Source: Streptomyces sp. HUAS ZL42 (lineage in GTDB: Bacteria; Actinomycetota; Actinomycetes; Streptomycetales; Streptomycetaceae). From it: a stretch of 64,000 bases of DNA. Of the stretch, positions 59,370-64,000 are shown in pieces. Under the pieces are notes generated by a model. The model was not told where the DNA came from, ran no database searches, and saw nothing but the letters and a program-made list of their open reading frames with translations. A program made the translations under genes and the position numbers. The DNA lies in assembly GCF_040782645.1 (NCBI RefSeq), contig NZ_CP160403.1, positions 6,421,001-6,485,000 on the forward strand, written 5' to 3'. Each line of letters begins with the position of its first letter. The first letter of the stretch is position 1.

Positions 59370-59415
59370 TCCATAGCGCGTTCGAGGAGGTATGTGAGGA
59401 GAGAGAATCGTTTCT

Positions 59416-59829
59416 GTGAGCCTCCCTTTCTTCGTCTACGGCACCCTCCGCCCCGGCGAGATCAACCACGCCCGGTTCCTGCACGGCCGTACCCGCTCCG
59501 CGGAACCGGGCCGCCTCAGGGGCGCGGTGCTGTACGACGGCCCCGGCTACCCGTACGCCGTGGAAGACCCGGGCGGAGTCGTGTACGGGGACCTCGTCAC
59601 TGCACTGCCCGAGGGCTACGCGCGGCTGCTGACCGAACTGGACCGCCTGGAGGAGTACGCGCCGGGGGACCCCCGAAGCCTCTACGAGCGGGTTCAACGG
59701 GACGTGGTACGCGAGACCGACGGCGCGGCCGTACCCGCCTGGGTCTACGTCGCGGCCCCACCCGTCGCCACGGAACTGAGGACACGCGGCAAGCTCATCG
59801 AGAGCGGGGACTGGTTGTGCCGGGGGTGA
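59416..59829 (+). CDS. Gamma-glutamylcyclotransferase-family (AIG2-like) protein
   Basis: A 137-residue protein. The substrate-binding loop FVYGTLRPGEINHARFL at the N-terminus (Y-G-x-L-R) and the catalytic Glu region LTELDRLEEYAPGDPRSLYE are those of the GGCT/AIG2 fold, which forms 5-oxoproline from gamma-glutamyl amines. The natural substrate of this bacterial group is not known. Start GTG with GAGGAGAGAG upstream. A CCGCC...GGCGG hairpin follows its stop. Confidence 0.87.
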   Translation: MSLPFFVYGTLRPGEINHARFLHGRTRSAEPGRLRGAVLYDGPGYPYAVEDPGGVVYGDLVTALPEGYARLLTELDRLEEYAPGDPRSLYERVQRDVVRETDGAAVPAWVYVAAPPVATELRTRGKLIESGDWLCRG

Positions 59830-59901
59830 GCCCGTAAGGGCTGGACGGCACCGCGAAAAGCCGCCTGCGAGGAAGTCGCTGGCGGCAGGTGTGCCGGGGG
59901 A

Positions 59902-60492
59902 TCAACGGTCGTTCAGTTCGCCCCAGACGACGAGCCGGTGAACGTACGCGCCGCCGCGGTCACGGTCCGTGCACGTGGTGAGCGTGATCCGGGCCTTGTC
60001 GGGCTCGGTTCCCGGCCGGTTCGGCACGGGTAGGACGACGCCGACGTCGGAGGGCTCGACGACCTCGGTCCGGGTGACTCGATAGGTGAATGACCTCCCC
60101 TGCCACTCCACGTTGATCGCGTCGCCCTTCTTCAGCTCCGGGAGCCGGTGAAACGGCTGCCCCCAGCCGGTCCGATGCCCGGCCACCGCGAAGTTGCCGA
60201 TTTCGCCGGGCATCGCCGTCCCCGGATAGTGCCCGGGACCCTTCTTCAGATCCCCTTGGGACACACCCTCGACGATCACAGGGTCGAATCCCGAGCCGAA
60301 CCGAGGTATCCGCAGCACGGCCACTGCGTCAGCCTTCGAAGGGGCAACTGAATTCCGGAGATCTTTCCGTAGCGCCTGCTGAGCGCTTCTGTATTCATTG
60401 CCCGAGTGCCCGTCCTGGAAAAGCTTGAAGCCTCCCAGGGTCAAACCGGTGAATATCAGGCAAACACCCAGACCGCGCAGCGCCCTTCTCAC
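59902..60492 (-). CDS. Class E sortase
   Basis: A 196-residue membrane-anchored transpeptidase. A membrane helix (about residues 7-24) precedes the sortase fold: AVLRIPRFGSGFDPVIVEGV, catalytic His in FAVAGHRTGWGQPFHRLPEL, Cys in ARITLTTCTDRDRG (about 174) and Arg in YVHRLVVWGEL. Class E enzymes anchor proteins carrying LAxTG or related motifs. The GTG start overlaps by one base the stop of a 57-residue LPLTG protein, so the enzyme and its probable substrate are translated together. Codon use is slightly less GC-rich than in the surrounding genes. Confidence 0.92.
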   Translation of the reverse strand: MRRALRGLGVCLIFTGLTLGGFKLFQDGHSGNEYRSAQQALRKDLRNSVAPSKADAVAVLRIPRFGSGFDPVIVEGVSQGDLKKGPGHYPGTAMPGEIGNFAVAGHRTGWGQPFHRLPELKKGDAINVEWQGRSFTYRVTRTEVVEPSDVGVVLPVPNRPGTEPDKARITLTTCTDRDRGGAYVHRLVVWGELNDR

Positions 60493-60665
60493 TATGAGTC
60501 GTCTTTGGTCTTGCGTGGAACGAGCCGCAGGGCAGCGAATCCCGCAGACACCAGAACGAACACGACGATCCAGAACCAGATGCTGTCAGGACCCCCGGTG
60601 AGTGGCAGCATCCCGGCCGCACCGGTTCCGGTGGCCGCGGTACCTGCGCCTGCGTTGTTCATCAT
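60492..60665 (-). CDS. 57-residue LPxTG cell-wall-anchor protein
   Basis: A very small protein, 57 residues: a Gly/Ala/Thr-rich head (NNAGAGTAATGTG), the sorting motif LPLTGG at residues 20-25, a hydrophobic helix (about 29-46, WFWIVVFVLVSAGFAALRL) and a basic tail PRKTKDDS. This is a complete cell-wall sorting signal with almost no passenger. There is no classical signal peptide, so it may enter the membrane by its single helix. AAGGA precedes the ATG at 60665. It sits between the glycosyltransferase and the class E sortase and overlaps the sortase start. It could tether a glycan or act as an adaptor. Confidence 0.85.
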   Translation of the reverse strand: MMNNAGAGTAATGTGAAGMLPLTGGPDSIWFWIVVFVLVSAGFAALRLVPRKTKDDS

Positions 60666-60716
60666 GTGCCTGAATTCCTTTGCTCGTTCGATTTCTCTTC
60701 TTCGTGCGCCTGGAAG

Positions 60717-61793
60717 TCACCAATTACGTGGTCTTTGCAGAGCGGCGTCCGCGAGGGCCCGGATGTGCACGCCCTGGAGAAACAGGTCGTAGAACCACTC
60801 CGGTACGACGAGCATCGACGCGAGCGTCGCCCGCCAGCCCCTGGATTTCACCGTGATCGCACGCTCGATCGCGTAGAACCCTGTGAAGGCGATCCAGAAC
60901 GGTGTGATCCTCAGCCCCGTACCCACGGCGAGAAACCAGATGATCGAGCCCACGTAGATGGTCGATATGGAGGTCCCGAGGAACGCTATGACCTGCCTGG
61001 CCCAGCCTTCCAGGGTGTGGCGCGTCAGACCGTAGTCGATCAGGTTCTCCAGGGCTCCACGCTTCCAGCGGAGTCGCTGTTTGCCGAGGTCTCTCCACGT
61101 TTCCATGACCTCGGTGGTCATGGTCGCGCGGGACGGCGCGACGATGCGCCGTCCGAGATGCCGCAGGGCGAGCGTGAGCTCGTTGTCCTCGGTGAGCGCC
61201 TTGGTGTCGTACACGCCGTCGGCCGGCGGAAGCGTGCCGTCTTCCCGAGCGGCCAGTACGTCCTTCAGGGCTCCCGCCTTGAAAAGGCAGGCCGTACCCG
61301 TCAGGCAGAGCACCTTGCCGTTCTTGCGTGCCGTGTCCCGTGCGTAGCGGGCGAACTCGTTGCGCTGGAAGGCGCCGCACAGCCGGCCGCCCGAGCGGCC
61401 GCGGAAGTTTCCGCCCGCGGCGCCGTACCCCTGTCCCAGCTTCTTGTGTGTCACCTCGATGAAGTGAGGATCCAGGTACGTGTCGGCATCCTGCACGAGA
61501 ATCGCGTCCTCGTCGGAGAGACCCGGCAGCAGTCTGCTCAGTGCGCCGTTGAGGTTGCCGGCCTTCTTGTGCCGGTTGCCGGCCGAATGCCAGACCTCGG
61601 CACCCGCCTCGCGGGAAATCCGTTCCAGCTCCTCGGTCCTCTTGCCGTCCTGGTGCGGGTCCAGCGTCACGATGATGCGGTCCGCGGGGCGTGTCTGCCC
61701 CTTCAGGGCCTCGAGCACGTGGCCGAGAGAATCCACTTCCTTGTAGGCAGGTACGAGCACGGTCACGGTGCTGGTGCGGGTCGCATCCGCCAT
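60717..61793 (-). CDS. Processive-type family 2 glycosyltransferase (membrane)
   Basis: A 358-residue inverting glycosyltransferase of the cellulose/hyaluronan-synthase-like group. The GT-A domain shows VTVLVPAYKEVDSLGHVLEA, the D-x-D motif in ILVQDADTYLDPHF (about residue 105), the catalytic TEDNELTLAL (about 205) and the product-binding QRLRW (about 240). About four membrane helices follow (residues 262-345). Such enzymes extend or export a polysaccharide. The downstream LPLTG protein and sortase suggest that the glycan or a glycoprotein is fixed to the cell wall. The start has GGGAG upstream; the promoter region is unusually AT-rich with a perfect palindrome. Confidence 0.88.
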   Translation of the reverse strand: MADATRTSTVTVLVPAYKEVDSLGHVLEALKGQTRPADRIIVTLDPHQDGKRTEELERISREAGAEVWHSAGNRHKKAGNLNGALSRLLPGLSDEDAILVQDADTYLDPHFIEVTHKKLGQGYGAAGGNFRGRSGGRLCGAFQRNEFARYARDTARKNGKVLCLTGTACLFKAGALKDVLAAREDGTLPPADGVYDTKALTEDNELTLALRHLGRRIVAPSRATMTTEVMETWRDLGKQRLRWKRGALENLIDYGLTRHTLEGWARQVIAFLGTSISTIYVGSIIWFLAVGTGLRITPFWIAFTGFYAIERAITVKSRGWRATLASMLVVPEWFYDLFLQGVHIRALADAALQRPRNW

Positions 61794-61809
61794 CAGGGAC
61801 TCCCTGCTG

Positions 61810-61823
61810 TCGTAAATTTACGA
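61810..61823. promoter_or_regulatory. Perfect 14-bp palindrome in the promoter of the GT2/LPLTG/sortase cassette
   Basis: TCGTAAATTTACGA is fully self-complementary and lies 17 bases upstream of the glycosyltransferase ATG. Immediately upstream the sequence continues with TGTATACATACATACGAC, unusually AT-rich for this chromosome and itself partly symmetric (GTATAC, and TACGA repeated). A repressor binding here would cover the start of the transcript. Confidence 0.55.
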
Positions 61824-61949
61824 TGTATACATACATACGACATTTAGCACGTAGAGTCAACAGATGGCAGCCCGAAGGGGCCCGCCCGCGGGTGTGCGGG
61901 GGGCCTGGCTCGTGTACGGATGAGCCCGTGCCGAAGGCCCGGACTCAGA

Positions 61950-64000
61950 TCAGGGAGTCGCTCGGACGGCCTCCACCCGCACCGCGCACACCTTGAACTC
62001 CGGCATGCGCGAGGTCGGGTCCAGGGCCGGGTTGGTGAGGGAGTTGGCGCGGCCCTCGCCCGGCCAGTGGAAGGGCATGAAGACGGTGTCGGGGCGGATG
62101 CCGGTGGTGATGCGGGCCGGGGCCACCGCGCGGCCGCGGCGGGACACCACGGCGACCGGGTCGCCCTCGGCCGCGCCGAGCCGCGCCGCCAGCCGGGGGT
62201 GCAGCTCCACGAAGGGGGCCGGTGCGGCGGCGTTCAGTTCGTCGACGCGGCGGGTCTGGGCGCCGGACTGGTACTGGGCCACGACCCGTCCGGTCGTCAG
62301 CAGCACGGGGTAGTCGTCGTCCGGCTCCTCGGCGGCGGGGCGGTGTGTGACGGGCGCGAAACGTGCCCGCCCGTCCTCGGTGGCGAACCGGTCGAGGAAG
62401 AGGCGGGGCGTGCCCGGGTGGACGTCCGCCCCGTCGGCGGGGAGCGTTTCCGGGGCGGTGGCCTCGCGGACCGCTCCCGGACACGGCCAGAACACCCCGT
62501 TCTCCTCCGCCAGCCTGCGGTAGGTGATCCCGGAGTAGTCCGCGGGGCCGCCCGCGCTCGCCCGGCGCAGCTCCTCGAAGACCTCCTCGGGGTCGGTCGG
62601 GAAGCCCTTCTCCACGCCCAGCCGGGCCGCCAGCTCGTGCATGACCTCCAGGTCGCTGCGGATGCCCTCGGGCGGCGTGATCGCCTGCCGACGCAGCAGC
62701 ACCCTGCCCTCGAGGTTGGTCGTCGTGCCGGTCTCCTCCGCCCACTGCGTCACCGGCAGTACGACGTCCGCGAGCGCCGCCGTCTCCGACAGCACGACAT
62801 CGCAGACCGCCAGGAAGTCCAGCGACCGCAGCCGCTCCTCGACGTGCGCGGCGCGCGGCGCGGACACCACGGGGTTCGAGCCCATCAGCAACAGGGACTT
62901 GATGTCCGTACCCAGGGCGTCGAGCAACTCGTACGCGCTGCGTCCCGGCCCCGGCAGCGAGTCCGGGTCCACGCCCCACACCTCGGCCACGTGCCGTCGC
63001 GCCGCCGGGTCCGTCAGCTTGCGGTAGCCGGGCAACTGGTCGGCCTTCTGGCCGTGTTCGCGCCCGCCCTGCCCGTTGCCCTGCCCGGTCAGGCAGCCGT
63101 ACCCGGACAGCGGCCGGCCCGCCCGCCCGGTGGCCAGGCACAGGTTGATCCACGCGCCCACCGTGTCCGTGCCCTTGGACTGCTGTTCCGGTCCGCGTGC
63201 CGTCAGCACCATCGCCGACTCGGGCTCGCAGAACATCCGTACGGCCTCGCGGAGTTGGGGAACGGACACCCCCGTGATCCGTTCCACGTACTCCGGCCAG
63301 TGCGCCATCGCCGCCGCCCGGGCGTCCTCCCAGCCGGCGGTGCGTTCCTGGACGTAGTCCTCGTCGACCAGGCCCTCCGCGACGATCACGTGCAGCAGAC
63401 CGAGCGCCAGCGCCAGATCCGTACCCGGCCGGGGCGCCAGGTGCAGGTCGGCCTGCTCGGCGGTCTTCGTCCGGCGCGGATCGACGACGATCAGCGTGCC
63501 GCCGTTCTCGCGAAGCTCGTTGAAGAAGCGGAGCGACGGCGGCATCGTCTCCGCGAGGTTGGAGCCGACGAGGATCACGCACCCGGTCTTCGGGATGTCC
63601 TCCAGCGGGAAGGGCAGCCCGCGGTCCAGCCCGAACGCCTTCGTCCCCGCGGCCGCCGCGGACGACATGCAGAAGCGCCCGTTGTAGTCGATCTGCGAGG
63701 TGCCCAGCACCACCCGTGCGAACTTGCCGAGCGTGTACGCCTTCTCGTTCGTCAGGCCGCCCCCGCCGAAGACACCGCACGCGTCCGGGCCGTGCTCCGC
63801 CCGCGTGGCGCGCAGCCTCTCGGCGATCCGGTCGAGGGCCTCGTCCCAGGTGGCGGGCACGAGCGTGCCGCCGGAGCGCACCAACGGGGAGGTCAGACGC
63901 ACCCGGGACGAGAGCACGGCCGGAGCCGTACGGCCCTTGCCGCAGAGCGCGCCCCGGTTCACCGGGAAGTCCGTGCGCTCCGTCACCTCGACGCCTCCAC
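61950..64000 (-). CDS. Molybdopterin oxidoreductase, probably assimilatory nitrate reductase (N-terminus beyond the window)
   Basis: 683 codons are visible; the gene runs off the right edge. The fourth cysteine of the N-terminal iron-sulfur site is seen in FPVNRGALCGKGRTAP, and the first three must lie outside. Molybdopterin-binding segments follow: ACGVFGGGGLTNEKAY, SQIDYNGRFCMSSAAAAGTKAFG, GCVILVGSNLAETMPP, LIVVDPRRTKTAEQADLHL, and the C-terminal MopB-binding domain with LLTTGRVVAQYQSGAQTRR. Similarity is closest to NasA-type assimilatory nitrate reductases; formate dehydrogenase is the alternative. Its presence 8 kb from nirBD supports a nitrate assimilation role. Confidence 0.87.
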   Translation of the reverse strand, partial: GGVEVTERTDFPVNRGALCGKGRTAPAVLSSRVRLTSPLVRSGGTLVPATWDEALDRIAERLRATRAEHGPDACGVFGGGGLTNEKAYTLGKFARVVLGTSQIDYNGRFCMSSAAAAGTKAFGLDRGLPFPLEDIPKTGCVILVGSNLAETMPPSLRFFNELRENGGTLIVVDPRRTKTAEQADLHLAPRPGTDLALALGLLHVIVAEGLVDEDYVQERTAGWEDARAAAMAHWPEYVERITGVSVPQLREAVRMFCEPESAMVLTARGPEQQSKGTDTVGAWINLCLATGRAGRPLSGYGCLTGQGNGQGGREHGQKADQLPGYRKLTDPAARRHVAEVWGVDPDSLPGPGRSAYELLDALGTDIKSLLLMGSNPVVSAPRAAHVEERLRSLDFLAVCDVVLSETAALADVVLPVTQWAEETGTTTNLEGRVLLRRQAITPPEGIRSDLEVMHELAARLGVEKGFPTDPEEVFEELRRASAGGPADYSGITYRRLAEENGVFWPCPGAVREATAPETLPADGADVHPGTPRLFLDRFATEDGRARFAPVTHRPAAEEPDDDYPVLLTTGRVVAQYQSGAQTRRVDELNAAAPAPFVELHPRLAARLGAAEGDPVAVVSRRGRAVAPARITTGIRPDTVFMPFHWPGEGRANSLTNPALDPTSRMPEFKVCAVRVEAVRATP

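Noticed and set aside
59830..59900. tRNA-like or small RNA gene between the cyclotransferase and sortase genes
   Set aside because: Only short GC hairpins (such as GCCCGTAAGGGC) are present; no cloverleaf or T-loop sequence, and a terminator explains them.

Overview
The window is chromosomal DNA of a Streptomyces-type actinomycete. This is supported by very high GC, GTG and TTG starts with GGAGG-type ribosome sites, ATGA overlaps inside operons, an alpha2-type glycyl-tRNA synthetase, class E and class F sortases, GlnR-like, Zur and SoxR sites, and two intergenic palindromic repeats typical of the genus. From memory only, the gene order runs parallel (inverted) to S. coelicolor from about SCO2525 down to SCO2473. 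That synteny was not computed.

Layout. 1-1200: end of an ECF sigma factor gene, a small tyrosine phosphatase and an acetyltransferase. 1250-6811: a tight five-gene operon of the SCO2525-to-SCO2521 families (methyltransferase, large unknown protein, variant P-loop ATPase-like protein, two unknown proteins), followed by a membrane protein and a DUF1266 protein. 8.6-15 kb: core genes recO, uppS, the zinc operon znuA-znuC-znuB-zur under two adjacent Zur boxes, and glyS. 15-20.2 kb: secreted DUF4394 protein, LysE exporter, aldo/keto reductase with TetR regulator and a 38-bp inverted repeat, and a serine hydrolase. 20.2-21.2 kb: a deletion scar joining relics of an MFS transporter and an XRE regulator. 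21.2-28.2 kb: hybrid histidine kinase plus diguanylate cyclase, then a decaying repeat array made from the 3' end of the adjacent MFS gene. 28.3-36.3 kb: dusB, an LTA-synthase-like sulfatase and a ROK-controlled pair of glucosidase-like enzymes. 36.7-46 kb: ppdK, an excalibur protein, a two-component system, carbonic anhydrase with SulP transporter, and an SDR. 46.2-50 kb: a possible conflict-type module (radical SAM, TPR with PLD-like domain, trypsin-like protease, Trypco1). 50.1-54.4 kb: nitrite assimilation (nirD, nirB, reductase). 54.6-59.8 kb: broken phosphotransferase gene, class F sortase and candidate partner, SoxR-box flavin reductase, M4 protease. 59.9-61.8 kb: AT-richer cassette of glycosyltransferase, 57-residue LPLTG protein and class E sortase. 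61.95-64 kb: a molybdopterin oxidoreductase, probably assimilatory nitrate reductase, running off the end.

Most promising for novelty are the SCO252x operon, the radical SAM/trypsin/Trypco1 module, the GT2/LPLTG/sortase cassette with its overlooked small gene, and the repeat array. No rRNA, tRNA, CRISPR or intact insertion sequence was seen.
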